Assembly (NCBI GenBank): GCA_019310485.1
Contig: JAFDEF010000013.1
Location: 1-64,000 of the forward strand
Reading direction: 5' to 3'
Source: Deltaproteobacteria bacterium
GTDB taxonomy: Bacteria; Desulfobacterota; DSM-4660; Desulfatiglandales; HGW-15
Length of the DNA stretch: 64,000 nt
The position numbers and the translations under genes are program-made. How positions within the stretch are numbered: the stretch's first letter is position 1; each line of letters begins with the position of its first letter. Positions 9,592-18,340 of the stretch are shown piece after piece. The notes under the pieces were generated by a model. That model saw only the letters and a program-made list of their open reading frames with translations. It was not told where the DNA came from and did no database searches.

Positions 9592-10743
9592 ATGGACTTT
9601 AGGTTGAATAAAGAACAGGAGGGAATTAGAGCAGCTGCAAGGGAATTTGCCCAAGGTGAGTTCGACAAGGAAATAGCTCTTGAACATGAAAAAACACATA
9701 CTTTCCCAAAGTCATTATGGAGCAAGGCTTGCAGTCTCGGCTTCCTGGGTATCCACTTTCCGGAGCAATACGGGGGCCAGGAGTACGGGATCCTGGAAAA
9801 CGCCCTTGTTGTTGAGGAGTTTTGCAGGCAAGACTCCAGCCTTGGCATCGCGATCAGCCTGGCGGATTTTGCTTCTGAGATAATTTTGCGTTTCGGCACA
9901 GAAGATCAGAAAAAGAAGTACCTCATTCCGATTGCAAAAGGGGAAGCCATAAGCAGCGGTGGTTTCACGGAGCCGGACCACGGAAGCGATATTACCATGA
10001 TGAATACGACTGCGGTAAAAAAGGGGGATGAATATATTATCAATGGCGTTAAAACATTTATTACCAACGGCACTATCAGCAATTTCGTGCTCTTGCTCTG
10101 CCAAACCAACCCAGAGGCAAAGCCGAGCTACCGAGGCCAGTCCGTAATACTCGTGGACAGGGACACACCGGGATTTACGAGCACAGATGTTGGGGAAAAG
10201 ATGGGTATCAGGATGACATCCACAGGAGAACTTTCTTTCAACGATGTGCGCGTGCCGATATCAAACCTGGTGGGAGAAGAAAACAGGGGATTTTACCAGG
10301 TATTGGAGTTCTTTGATGAAAGCAGAATCGAGATTGCGGCACAGGCCCTTGGGATCGCCCAGGGTTCATTTGATCGTGCTATGGCCTACACTAAGCAACG
10401 ATCCCAGTTCGGGAAGAAATTGGCCGAATTCCAGGTAACCCAGCACAAACTGGCTGACATGATAACCAAGATCGAAACAGCGAGGCTTATTGTTTACAAG
10501 GCTGCATGGAACTATGACCAGGGCCGCATTGATCCAAAGCTGACATCAATGGCGAAAATGTATGCAGGCAGGGTAGCCGTTGAAGTTGCTGATGAAGCCA
10601 TCCAGTTGCACGGTGGATACGGGTATATGCTCGAATACGAAGTGGAGCGCTTTTACAGGGATGCCAAAATAACGGAGATCTACGAAGGCACGAAGGAAAT
10701 ACAGAAAAACACAATATCAAGCGCGCTACTGGGAAAGCTTTAG
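9592..10743 (+). CDS. Acyl-CoA dehydrogenase 1
   Basis: FAD-dependent acyl-CoA dehydrogenase of 383 residues that introduces the 2,3 double bond. The FAD/substrate loop GGFTEPDHGSD is present, as is the C-terminal IYEGTKEIQ, whose Glu is the catalytic base in the short-chain (butyryl-CoA) type. The HGGYGYMLEYEVERFYRD stretch is the standard FAD/dimer segment. It follows the crotonase by 12 bp and precedes the mutase gene by 137 bp. A role on butyryl-CoA made by the neighbouring mutase is plausible, but substrate length is not proven. The electron acceptor (ETF) is not encoded nearby. Confidence 0.92.
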   Translation: MDFRLNKEQEGIRAAAREFAQGEFDKEIALEHEKTHTFPKSLWSKACSLGFLGIHFPEQYGGQEYGILENALVVEEFCRQDSSLGIAISLADFASEIILRFGTEDQKKKYLIPIAKGEAISSGGFTEPDHGSDITMMNTTAVKKGDEYIINGVKTFITNGTISNFVLLLCQTNPEAKPSYRGQSVILVDRDTPGFTSTDVGEKMGIRMTSTGELSFNDVRVPISNLVGEENRGFYQVLEFFDESRIEIAAQALGIAQGSFDRAMAYTKQRSQFGKKLAEFQVTQHKLADMITKIETARLIVYKAAWNYDQGRIDPKLTSMAKMYAGRVAVEVADEAIQLHGGYGYMLEYEVERFYRDAKITEIYEGTKEIQKNTISSALLGKL

Positions 10744-10880
10744 TTGGCGGATTGAAGATGCGCTCACCTTGAAAGGGCCTTGCAGTCGCGGTCACATACC
10801 CCTGGGTCTGCCAGGATCCCGCAGGGTGAATTGACTCGAGAAGCAAGGGTAAAAAGGGGTCTTCTGAAAGGAGGTGCCTT

Positions 10881-12566
10881 ATGTCCTTAACCTACAACAG
10901 GAAGATTATGGATGAAATAAGGGAAGCTTACAGGGCCTGGGGAAAGGCGCTGGATGAGGCGTTCGCTGTCCGGCCGGAGCGGCTCAAGCGTTTTTCAACG
11001 GTTTCCGACCAAGAGATAAAAAGAATCTACACTCCTCAAGACGTTGCTAACCAAGATTTTATCCGGGATATCGGGTTTCCAGGCCAGTATCCTTTTACGC
11101 GAGGCGTGCAGCCCTCGATGTACAGAGGCCGGCTCTGGACCATGCGTATGTTTGCTGGGCTTGGCTCCGCTAAGGATACGAACAGGCGCTTCCACCTTCT
11201 TGTCAAGGAAGGAGAGACAGGGCTCTCTGTTGCTTTTGATATGCCTACCTTAATGGGATATGATACCTTTTCCCCGAGAGCAAGGGGAGAGTGCGGGAAG
11301 TGTGGGGTCGCCATTGACACGCTCAAGGACATGGAAGACTTGTTCGAAGGCCTTCCGATTGACAAAATAACCACCTCAATGACTATCAACCCTCCGGCAC
11401 CGGTTATCTGGGCAATGTATATTGCCATGGCCGAAAAGCGGGGAGTTAAAAGAGAGGCTCTCGGCGGAACCATTCAAAATGACATGCTTAAAGAATTTAT
11501 AGCTCAGAAGACTTTTATGTGTCCTCCGAAACCGTCGCTTCGACTGATCACGGATACTGTTGAGTTTGGGACTGAGCAAGTCCCCAAGTGGAATACCATA
11601 AGCATAAGCGGTTACCACATAAGAGAGGCCGGATCCACTGCTGTTCAGGAGCTTGCTTTTACGCTCGCTGACGGTATTGCTTATACCGAGGCGGCTATTG
11701 AACGAGGGCTTGACGTTGACCGGTTTGCTCCTCGCTTTTCCTTTTTTTTCAATTCCCACATGGATTTCTTTGAAGAAGTTGCCAAGTTCAGGGCTGCCAG
11801 GAGGATGTGGGCCAAGATAATGAAGGAAAGGTTCAAGGCAAAAAACCCCAGGTCCTGGTGGATGCGTTTCCACACACAAACAGCTGGCTGCTCACTAACC
11901 GCTCAGCAGCCCTATAATAATATCGTGAGGACAGCTCTGGAGGCTTTGGCGGCTGTTCTGGGGGGGACACAGTCACTTCACACGAATTCGCTGGATGAGG
12001 TTCTTGCACTGCCAAGCGAGGAGGCCGCTACCATTGCGTTGAGAACCCAGCAAATAATTGCGGAAGAATCAGGGGTTGCCAATACGATTGATCCTCTTGG
12101 GGGCTCTTTTTTCGTTGAGGCACTTACCGACCGAATGGAAGAAGAGGCGTTCGAGATTATAAAGAAAATTGATGATATGGGAGGCATGCTCGCTGCGGTT
12201 GAGAAAAGCTACCCGCAAAAAGAAATCGCCGATTCAGCTTACCGCTATCAAAAGCAGATTGATGAAAATGAAAAAGTAGTTGTGGGAGTGAACAAGTATA
12301 TCACCGAGGAAACCCTTCCGGTTGAAATCCTTGAAATTAATGAGGCGCTGGAAAAATATCAGATTGAAAAGACGGAAAAAATTAAGAATGAGCGGGACAA
12401 CAAGAAGGTGGCGGAATGCCTGGAAAGATTGGGTGAGGCATGCGTTGGGAGTAAGAACGTCATGGAACCAATTATTGACGCTGTAAAAGAATACGCCACG
12501 CTTCAGGAGGTTTGTGACGTGTTCAGGAGGGTTTTCGGGGAATACAGGGATCCGGGGATCTACTGA
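10881..12566 (+). CDS. icmA: B12-dependent acyl-CoA mutase, large subunit (isobutyryl-CoA mutase-like)
   Basis: Substrate-binding TIM-barrel subunit of a coenzyme B12 mutase, 561 residues, lacking the B12 domain, which the next gene encodes. The core motifs GTIQND and [14 protein letters not shown] (His246) align with methylmalonyl-CoA mutase MutB with a constant offset of two. At the two substrate-selecting positions, MutB Tyr89 and Arg207, this protein has Phe91 (MFAG) and Gln209 (IAQKT). That pair is described for isobutyryl-CoA mutase, which carries no free carboxylate. The residue that is Asp117 in 2-hydroxyisobutyryl-CoA mutase is Ala here. Isobutyryl/butyryl-CoA interconversion is therefore the best guess; another branched acyl-CoA is possible. 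ATG follows AAAGGAGGTG. Confidence 0.8.
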   Translation: MSLTYNRKIMDEIREAYRAWGKALDEAFAVRPERLKRFSTVSDQEIKRIYTPQDVANQDFIRDIGFPGQYPFTRGVQPSMYRGRLWTMRMFAGLGSAKDTNRRFHLLVKEGETGLSVAFDMPTLMGYDTFSPRARGECGKCGVAIDTLKDMEDLFEGLPIDKITTSMTINPPAPVIWAMYIAMAEKRGVKREALGGTIQNDMLKEFIAQKTFMCPPKPSLRLITDTVEFGTEQVPKWNTISISGYHIREAGSTAVQELAFTLADGIAYTEAAIERGLDVDRFAPRFSFFFNSHMDFFEEVAKFRAARRMWAKIMKERFKAKNPRSWWMRFHTQTAGCSLTAQQPYNNIVRTALEALAAVLGGTQSLHTNSLDEVLALPSEEAATIALRTQQIIAEESGVANTIDPLGGSFFVEALTDRMEEEAFEIIKKIDDMGGMLAAVEKSYPQKEIADSAYRYQKQIDENEKVVVGVNKYITEETLPVEILEINEALEKYQIEKTEKIKNERDNKKVAECLERLGEACVGSKNVMEPIIDAVKEYATLQEVCDVFRRVFGEYRDPGIY

Positions 12567-12649
12567 CAAAAGTGTTTGGATTTAGGCACTGGGGAGTAGT
12601 GGAAAATGACCAGGTGAACATAGATACTCCTGAAGAGGTTTGAAGAAAA

Positions 12650-13078
12650 GTGAAAGATCGAAAACTGAGGGTAATGGTAGCAAAACCTGGGCTGGATGGT
12701 CACGACAGGGGCGCCAGAGTAATTGCAAGAGCTTTTCGCGACGCTGGTTTTGAGGTTGTTTACACAGGCCTTCACCAAACCCCTGAGGAAATTGTGCAGG
12801 CGGCCATCCAGGAAGACGTGGACATGATTGGTCTGTCAAGCCTTGCGGGAGCGCATATATACCTTTTTAGAAGAGTGGTGGAGCTCTTGAGGGAAAAAGG
12901 AATTGACGACATTGTTGTTTGCGGTGGAGGGATTATCCCGGAAGAAGATATTCCAAAGCTTAAGAAAATAGGGATAAGAGAGATTTTTACACCTGGAACA
13001 AAATTGGAAGACATTGTCCAATGGGTCAAGGAAAATGTGAAACCAAGGATTGAAGGAGTAAAATGCAAAGTGAAGTGA
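12650..13078 (+). CDS. icmB: Cobalamin-binding small subunit of acyl-CoA mutase
   Basis: B12-binding domain protein of 142 residues, starting at GTG. The DxHxxG signature is present as DGHDRG, with His18 as the expected lower axial ligand to cobalt. The later GLSSLAGAH and GGGIIPEED segments match the S-x-L and GG nucleotide-tail motifs. It supplies the cofactor for the large subunit encoded 83 bp upstream. Its end overlaps the meaB start by 16 bp, so translation is probably coupled. The separate small subunit fits IcmA/IcmB and also split methylmalonyl-CoA mutases; by itself it does not decide substrate. Confidence 0.88.
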   Translation: MKDRKLRVMVAKPGLDGHDRGARVIARAFRDAGFEVVYTGLHQTPEEIVQAAIQEDVDMIGLSSLAGAHIYLFRRVVELLREKGIDDIVVCGGGIIPEEDIPKLKKIGIREIFTPGTKLEDIVQWVKENVKPRIEGVKCKVK

Positions 13079-14046
13079 AAAAAGTTCTTTCCGGAGACGT
13101 AAGGACTGTTGCACGACTGATCCGTGACATAGATGATAAAGTGCCCGAAGTCAGGGAGGTTTTGAAGGCACTCTATCCTTACACGGGTAAAGCATACGTG
13201 ATCGGAGTGACAGGAGCTCCGGGTGTGGGGAAAAGCACTCTTGTGGATCAGATGGTTGCGCACCTCAGAAAGGAAGGTAAGACAGTTGGTGTTCTTGCAG
13301 TAGACCCAACCAGCCCTTTTAGCGGTGGGGCTATTCTGGGCGACAGGATCAGAATGCAAAGGCACAGCCTGGATGATGGGGTCTTTATTCGCTCCCTCGC
13401 AACCAGGGGCCATTTTGGTGGCCTTACCCAATCCACGAGAAGTGCGATTGATGTTCTCGATGCGATGGGCAAGGACTATATCATTGTGGAGACAGTCGGG
13501 GTTGGACAAGATGAGGTGGATGTGGTCAGGAGCGCTCAAACAACCATTATACTAGTAATCCCTGGAATGGGCGATGATATTCAGGCTATTAAGGCGGGAA
13601 TCCTGGAGGTTGGAGATATTTTTGTCGTTAACAAGGCGGACAGGGAAGGCTCTGATAAGACGGTTCATGAACTGAAACTCATGCTTGATATGAGCCAGGA
13701 AAAATATGAGGAAGGGCGCTGGAAACCTCCTGTGTTAAAGATGGAGGCAGTGTTTGACAGGGGCGTAAAGGAGCTCCTCGAAGAAATTGAAAAACACAGA
13801 ATGTATCTGGCGGAGAAAAGCGGGGGCACAAGCTTTAGAAAGACAAGAGAGAGAATCCGCGAAGAACTCTCCGAGATGGTAAAAAACCGCATAATCGAGG
13901 AAGTTTTTGAAAAACTGATTCAAAGCGGTGAATTTGAAAAGGCCGTCAACTCAATTAGAGCGGGTGAAACCGATCCCTACACTGCATGCGAGGACCTGGT
14001 GATCCCCAAGTTAAACCTCGCTGAAGAGCATGGCCGGAAAAGGTAA
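13063..14046 (+). CDS. meaB: MeaB-type GTPase, B12 mutase chaperone
   Basis: G3E-family GTPase of 327 residues that gates cofactor loading and rescues inactivated B12 acyl-CoA mutases. Walker A is GAPGVGKST near residue 50; the [12 protein letters not shown] segment is the switch/Walker B region and NKAD gives base specificity. The ATG at 13063 follows AAGGAG inside the end of the small-subunit gene. Adjacent location to the two mutase subunits makes this the dedicated chaperone. In fused IcmF proteins the same domain lies inside one chain; here it is separate. Confidence 0.92.
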   Translation: MQSEVKKVLSGDVRTVARLIRDIDDKVPEVREVLKALYPYTGKAYVIGVTGAPGVGKSTLVDQMVAHLRKEGKTVGVLAVDPTSPFSGGAILGDRIRMQRHSLDDGVFIRSLATRGHFGGLTQSTRSAIDVLDAMGKDYIIVETVGVGQDEVDVVRSAQTTIILVIPGMGDDIQAIKAGILEVGDIFVVNKADREGSDKTVHELKLMLDMSQEKYEEGRWKPPVLKMEAVFDRGVKELLEEIEKHRMYLAEKSGGTSFRKTRERIREELSEMVKNRIIEEVFEKLIQSGEFEKAVNSIRAGETDPYTACEDLVIPKLNLAEEHGRKR

Positions 14047-14210
14047 ACCGCGTTCGGGTTTCAGATGAAACGAATCCTTTGCTGCGTGGTGCAAGAAGCC
14101 TTCTTTGTAAAATCACCTAAACCAGTGAGAACCACTTTGCTCATTTTTGGGGAAAACCAGGTTGTCACTGCAGGCGAAGAAGGATAATGAGCTGAGGAGC
14201 GGAGGGGGCT

Positions 14211-14462
14211 GTGTCGAGATCCTTGGCAAGCGGGATTTTTCTGTGGGTGCGGCGCATTGGGTTTCCTGTGTTTACATGCTTTTTTCTATTTTTTGGGATT
14301 GATCTTTTAATATCAGCATACCGTTTGAACGACCCATTCCTATTTGTTATGACATTCTTTGCCGCCAGCCTGATCATTCTGATCAGTGCCACTTTGCTGC
14401 TTGGATTCATCATAAGGGTGTTCTCATCCTCTGAGAGCTCCAAAGATGGAGGAACACAGTGA
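14211..14462 (+). CDS. Small two-helix membrane protein, unknown
   Basis: An 83-residue protein starting at GTG after a GGAGG. Two hydrophobic segments (about 15-35 and 43-68) are separated by a short loop with Asp and Arg. There is a polar, Ser-rich C-terminal tail. I do not recognise a family. It lies between meaB and the XRE-cupin regulator gene, 61 bp ahead of the latter, in the same direction. Context suggests a membrane partner of the acyl-CoA block, but nothing in the sequence names a role. The ORF is short, so it could still be spurious. Confidence 0.5.
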   Translation: MSRSLASGIFLWVRRIGFPVFTCFFLFFGIDLLISAYRLNDPFLFVMTFFAASLIILISATLLLGFIIRVFSSSESSKDGGTQ

Positions 14463-14523
14463 GGGGAGATAAGCTTAACGGGCGTATCCTTAATACAAAC
14501 ACGCCAGAGCAAGGAGGGGGGCG

Positions 14524-15072
14524 ATGACAGTTACGAAAAAATCACAGCCCATCGGAAAAAAGATTCAAAAACTGAGAAAGGAGAAGAAGCTAACACTTAA
14601 CAACCTGGCAAACGAAACAGGCCTGAGCACCAAGTATATATCCCAGGTGGAAAAGGGGGAAGTCATTCCACCCGTTGCCGTGATATTGCAAATTTCGAGA
14701 GCCCTTGAAATAGATTCCAGTCTTTTGCTGATGCAAGAAAAGAGAAAAGCAGGGGTAAGGTCTGACAGAGACTATGAAAAGAGAACCGAGGATTACAGCT
14801 ATGAGACTCTTACTCCCGAGGCCCGACACAAGCACCTAAAAGCATTCAAAGTTTTTGTGGATCCGAAATCAGATCACAAGGGAGTAAGTTATCAGCATGC
14901 TGGCGAGGAATTTATCTATGTGCTCAAGGGTAAGATTGAGGTCATGGTTGGCGAAAACAAGAATATCCTTGCCCCCGGCAAGTGTCTTCACTTTAATTCA
15001 TCAATTGTCCATAAGCTGCGCAACATAAGCAATGAAAAAGCTGAGTTGCTGGTGGTTTTGTATACCCCGTAG
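14524..15072 (+). CDS. XRE-family regulator with C-terminal cupin domain
   Basis: A 182-residue regulator with an N-terminal helix-turn-helix (about 12-65, containing TLNNLANETGLSTKYISQVE) and a C-terminal single cupin domain (about 105-180, containing HAGEEFIYVLKG). Such proteins commonly bind small ligands in the cupin pocket and control nearby catabolic genes. It follows an AAGGAGGGG ribosome site and is 17 bp ahead of acyl-CoA dehydrogenase 2. It is the only DNA-binding regulator gene within the 6-16 kb catabolic block, so local control is likely. Whether it activates or represses is not visible. Confidence 0.88.
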   Translation: MTVTKKSQPIGKKIQKLRKEKKLTLNNLANETGLSTKYISQVEKGEVIPPVAVILQISRALEIDSSLLLMQEKRKAGVRSDRDYEKRTEDYSYETLTPEARHKHLKAFKVFVDPKSDHKGVSYQHAGEEFIYVLKGKIEVMVGENKNILAPGKCLHFNSSIVHKLRNISNEKAELLVVLYTP

Positions 15073-15089
15073 GGAGGGAACAAGGCACG

Positions 15090-16232
15090 ATGGCATATCA
15101 ACTAAGCGAAGAACAGAGAATGATTCAAGCTATGGTGCGGGATTTCGCGAAAGCTGAACTTGCACCCACTGCTGCGGAAAGAGATAGGACCGGGAAATTT
15201 CCACTGGAAAGTCTCAAGAAGATGGGCGAACTGGGACTCATGGGCATGAACGTTCCTACCCATTACAATGGCGCCGGAGTAGACACCATCAGCTATTCGG
15301 TTGCTTTGCAGGAGATCGCATACGCTTGTGCTTCAACCGCTGTCATCATGTCGGTACACAATTCTGTGGCATGTGGGCCAATTTTCCTGTTCGGCTCTGA
15401 TTACCTCAAGGAGACTTACTTGAAACCCCTTGCCAAAGGGGAAAAGATAGGCTCTTTTGCCCTTACCGAACCAGGAGCAGGGTCTGACCCTGCAAGCCAA
15501 AAATCCACTGCAATTAAAGATGCTGATAGCTATGTTATAAACGGAAGGAAGTCCTTTATCACAAGCGGCAAGAATTCACATCTAACCGTTGTGACGGCCT
15601 ATACGGACAGAGGGAAAAAGCATAGAGGAATCAGTGCGTTTGTAGTTGAAAAGGGTACTCCAGGGTTCTCCGTTGGTAGGGAAGAAGACAAGATGGGTCT
15701 AAGGGGCTCTGACACGGCAGAACTGATTTTTGAGGATTGCAGGGTGCCGAAAGAGAACCTTCTGGGAAATGAGGGAGATGGGTTTGTGATTGCCATGGTT
15801 TCTCTCGATGGGGGTCGCATTGGTATTGCTTCCCAGTCAGTGGGACTGGCGCAAGCATGCCTGGATGCGGCCGTAAGCTATGCCAAAGAACGCATACAAT
15901 TTGGGAGAACTATTTCTCAGTTCCAGGGCATTCGCTGGATGATTGCCGACATGGCAACACAAATTGAAGCTGCGCGCCTGTTGACTTTCAATGCGGCAGC
16001 AATGAAAGACCGAGGAGAAAATTTCACTGAGGCAGCATCAATGGCTAAGGTTTATGCTTCTGAAATGGCCAACAGGGTTGCCTATCAAGCTCTGCAAATC
16101 CACGGTGGGTACGGCTACATAAAGGAGTATCCGGTGGAGCGGTTCTACCGGGACGCAAGGGTTCTGACTCTGTATGAAGGTACCTCTGAGATCCAGAGAA
16201 AAGTAATAGCCAACCATATTCTATCCCGCTGA
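15090..16232 (+). CDS. Acyl-CoA dehydrogenase 2
   Basis: A 380-residue FAD-dependent acyl-CoA dehydrogenase. The GSFALTEPGAGSDP loop, the HGGYGYIKEYPVERFYRD segment and LYEGTSEIQ with the catalytic Glu are all intact. It is closer to the short-chain butyryl-CoA type in its motif spelling than dehydrogenase 1, which has FTEPDHGSD. It is translated from a GGGAGGGAA site 17 bp after the cupin regulator. It probably acts on a butyryl- or isobutyryl-like CoA in the same route, but which of the two dehydrogenases takes which substrate cannot be told by eye. Confidence 0.92.
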   Translation: MAYQLSEEQRMIQAMVRDFAKAELAPTAAERDRTGKFPLESLKKMGELGLMGMNVPTHYNGAGVDTISYSVALQEIAYACASTAVIMSVHNSVACGPIFLFGSDYLKETYLKPLAKGEKIGSFALTEPGAGSDPASQKSTAIKDADSYVINGRKSFITSGKNSHLTVVTAYTDRGKKHRGISAFVVEKGTPGFSVGREEDKMGLRGSDTAELIFEDCRVPKENLLGNEGDGFVIAMVSLDGGRIGIASQSVGLAQACLDAAVSYAKERIQFGRTISQFQGIRWMIADMATQIEAARLLTFNAAAMKDRGENFTEAASMAKVYASEMANRVAYQALQIHGGYGYIKEYPVERFYRDARVLTLYEGTSEIQRKVIANHILSR

Positions 16233-16417
16233 TGAGACTGGCCTGGATTCGCACATGGTTTAAGAGCATTATCGGTGGGATCTGGGTGGGTGTTGGTAGC
16301 CTTTCTCAGGAAATGCTCGGTGCTGAAAAGATAGTGCGTGGGGTTTTGAGTAACCGTTTCAGACAAGCACTTGTTCTGCAGCGAGTCCTCATCTTTGGCT
16401 GTTAAGACTTTTCGAGA

Positions 16418-17323
16418 ATGATACCTTTTTTTGAAGCCTACCGCGACATTATCCCCGATTTCTCAAGTTTCCAGGAAAGTCTCAGGCAGCGCCTACCTGT
16501 TCACATCCGAGCAAACAGCCTAAAGATTGAGCCGGAAGCCGTGCTTGCACTTCTGGCAGAAAAGGGGATCTATCTTGAAAGGACCAGCCAAATTGATGAG
16601 ACATTGTTCCTTGCGCCAGGGCTTAGCTCCGCTGGAAATCTTCCAGAGTACTTTCTTGGCTACATCCACCCCCAGGCACTGACCTCGTGCCTGGCCTCCA
16701 TTGCTCTATCGGTGAAGAAATCTTCACTTGTACTCGATATGTGTGCATCGCCTGGGGGCAAAACATCGCACGCTGCCCAGCTGATGGCTAACACAGGCCT
16801 TGTAGTTGCTAACGAGCTCTATCCAAGTCGTCAAAAACCACTTGCTTACACCTTGGATAGGCTGGGGGTGCTGAATACGATTCTTACAGGTTACCAGGCA
16901 CAGGAATTTCCAATGCGAATGCGTTTTGACTATGTACTTGCTGATGTTCCCTGCTCGGGGGAAGGCACGCTAAGGTTTGATAGGGAAGGAGTGGATTACC
17001 GGGAAAAGAAGCTTGATCAGAGGCTTATTGAAACGCAGGAAAAGATCATAATTCGCGGTTTTGACTTGTTGAAAAGCAAGGGAGAGATGCTCTATTCAAC
17101 CTGCACCTATAACCCGGAGGAAAATGAGGAAGTGGTGGATTACCTGCTAAAGAGGAGAGAAGCCGATATTCTTCCAATAAGCTGTGGGGCTGACTATGAA
17201 CCGGGCCTATTGGAGTGGAAGAAGAAAAAATATGACAAAAGATTACGAAGAACAGCGAGGTTCTATCCTCACCGGATCAACTCTGTCGGGTTCTACATGG
17301 CCAGAATCGGCAGACGATCGTGA
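16418..17323 (+). CDS. NOL1/NOP2/Sun-family RNA m5C methyltransferase
   Basis: SAM-dependent RNA cytosine-5 methyltransferase of 301 residues in the RsmB/RsmF/NSUN family. Motif I is LDMCASPGGKTSHAAQ, motif IV is DVPCSGEGTLRFD, and motif VI is STCTYNPEENEEV with the second cysteine typical of the family. The protein ends at FYMARIG, with no room for the C-terminal RNA-binding domain found in RsmF. A separate PUA-like reading frame begins inside the 3' end (17232) in another frame and may supply it. The target RNA (rRNA or tRNA) is unknown. The ribosome site is weak. Confidence 0.88.
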   Translation: MIPFFEAYRDIIPDFSSFQESLRQRLPVHIRANSLKIEPEAVLALLAEKGIYLERTSQIDETLFLAPGLSSAGNLPEYFLGYIHPQALTSCLASIALSVKKSSLVLDMCASPGGKTSHAAQLMANTGLVVANELYPSRQKPLAYTLDRLGVLNTILTGYQAQEFPMRMRFDYVLADVPCSGEGTLRFDREGVDYREKKLDQRLIETQEKIIIRGFDLLKSKGEMLYSTCTYNPEENEEVVDYLLKRREADILPISCGADYEPGLLEWKKKKYDKRLRRTARFYPHRINSVGFYMARIGRRS

Positions 17324-17753
17324 AAGAAGAGAGCTTCTTGTCTACCTTAAGGATCGCTTTGGAATACCTGAAGCCCTGTTCGAGGATTATATCATTTACA
17401 GGAAGAACAAAAGCTGGTGGCTCATGAGAAAGTCGGCGAGCCTCGAGCAGGCCCGAAGCCTAAAGGTGTTAAGGGTAGGGATGAGGGCATTTCGTCAAAT
17501 TGGCTCCTTCAAAAAACCCACAACAAGATTCATCCAGGTGTTTGGCAAAAAAGCCTCAAAAGGAAAAGTAGAATTGGAACAGGAGGGTCTAGAGGCTCTT
17601 TTGCAAGGTAAAAGCATCCCCGGCTCCAGCGGACTCGAAAACGGCTATATTATTCTTTCCCTAAAGGGACATGTCCTCGGTCTGGGTCTCCTGGTCAATG
17701 GCAAGATTATTTCACAGATCCCAAAGAAAGCTATGAAGGTTCTTGGTTTTTGA
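17232..17753 (+). CDS. PUA-like RNA-binding protein overlapping the methyltransferase gene
   Basis: A 173-residue protein overlapping the upstream gene by about 90 bp in a different frame. The ATG at 17232 is favoured over one at 17184 because the first residues of the longer form read like out-of-frame methyltransferase. The C-terminal half (about 90-173, with GYIILSLKGHVLGLGLLVNGK) looks like the small beta-barrel PUA-like domain that follows the catalytic domain in RsmF-type enzymes; the N-terminal part has YLKDRFGIPEALFEDY. I infer that it acts with the methyltransferase. A true split gene and a frameshifted fusion are both possible. Confidence 0.65.
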   Translation: MTKDYEEQRGSILTGSTLSGSTWPESADDRERRELLVYLKDRFGIPEALFEDYIIYRKNKSWWLMRKSASLEQARSLKVLRVGMRAFRQIGSFKKPTTRFIQVFGKKASKGKVELEQEGLEALLQGKSIPGSSGLENGYIILSLKGHVLGLGLLVNGKIISQIPKKAMKVLGF

Positions 17754-17881
17754 TACCATTCAGGCCCCTTCCATTTGGTTCCGGGCCCGGTGAACGCCCC
17801 CCACGCTTAGCCCATTGAGATTCTAGTCCATAAAGGCAAAATTATAGGAATTACTATGTGTTGCCCATTACTAAGTGCGTA

Positions 17882-17903
17882 CATGCACATTTTTTTGTGC
17901 ATG
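17882..17903. repeat. Perfect 8-bp inverted repeat with T loop
   Basis: CATGCACA and TGTGCATG flank a loop of six T. It lies about 130 bases after the PUA-like gene. It could be a hairpin at the 3' end of that transcript or a protein-binding palindrome; there is no T-run after the stem, so it is not a standard terminator. Confidence 0.6.
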
Positions 17904-18080
17904 GGCACGATACCCTTCAAACGCAAAGCGCTGCGCCTGCTAGGTCTCGAATAGCAAACGGGTTCAAATTTTCTTTTACAGCTTCTTGAAAATTGCTTTG
18001 GACAGGGGTTTTCAGCACTCCAGGCCTGATTTTGAAACTAACTAAGAAGCAGGAAATCCCCGAGTTTTCTCACGTTTGGT

Positions 18081-18097
18081 TTGGCACAAATCTTGTA
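18081..18097 (+). promoter_or_regulatory. Candidate sigma-54 (-24/-12) promoter
   Basis: TTGGCACAAATCTTGTA matches the sigma-54 consensus TTGGCAC-N5-TTGCA with correct spacing and one mismatch in the -12 element. It would drive the PilZ protein gene 244 bases downstream. No enhancer-binding protein gene is adjacent. Confidence 0.5.
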
Positions 18098-18340
18098 TTA
18101 AAAAAAGATGAGGTTCAAGCAGGCTCTCGAGCTCTTTAGCGAACCTCCATTACCTGGCAAACGGATTTTCAACCCAGCAATCCTAAACCAAGAAAATCAG
18201 GAGAGACCTTCGGGATCTGTATTTTGCTAAGGTCTCTGTTCGGGGAAAGAAGCGAGCTGAGGGTAGTTCGCACCATTTTTCGCTTTCTTCTGCGTGGATT
18301 TGTACAACTCGACGAGAGGGTATAGGGTTTGGAGGAAATT

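Larger units (their letters stand above)
17754..18340. other. Intergenic region upstream of the PilZ gene
   Basis: 587 bases without a convincing gene. It holds a perfect inverted repeat (17882-17903) and a candidate sigma-54 promoter (18081-18097). A weaker hairpin, AGACCTT with AAGGTCT, lies near 18204-18236. Otherwise I see nothing. Confidence 0.6.

Noticed and set aside
10881-12566. 2-hydroxyisobutyryl-CoA mutase
   Set aside because: The key Ile and Asp of that enzyme are Phe91 and Ala here.
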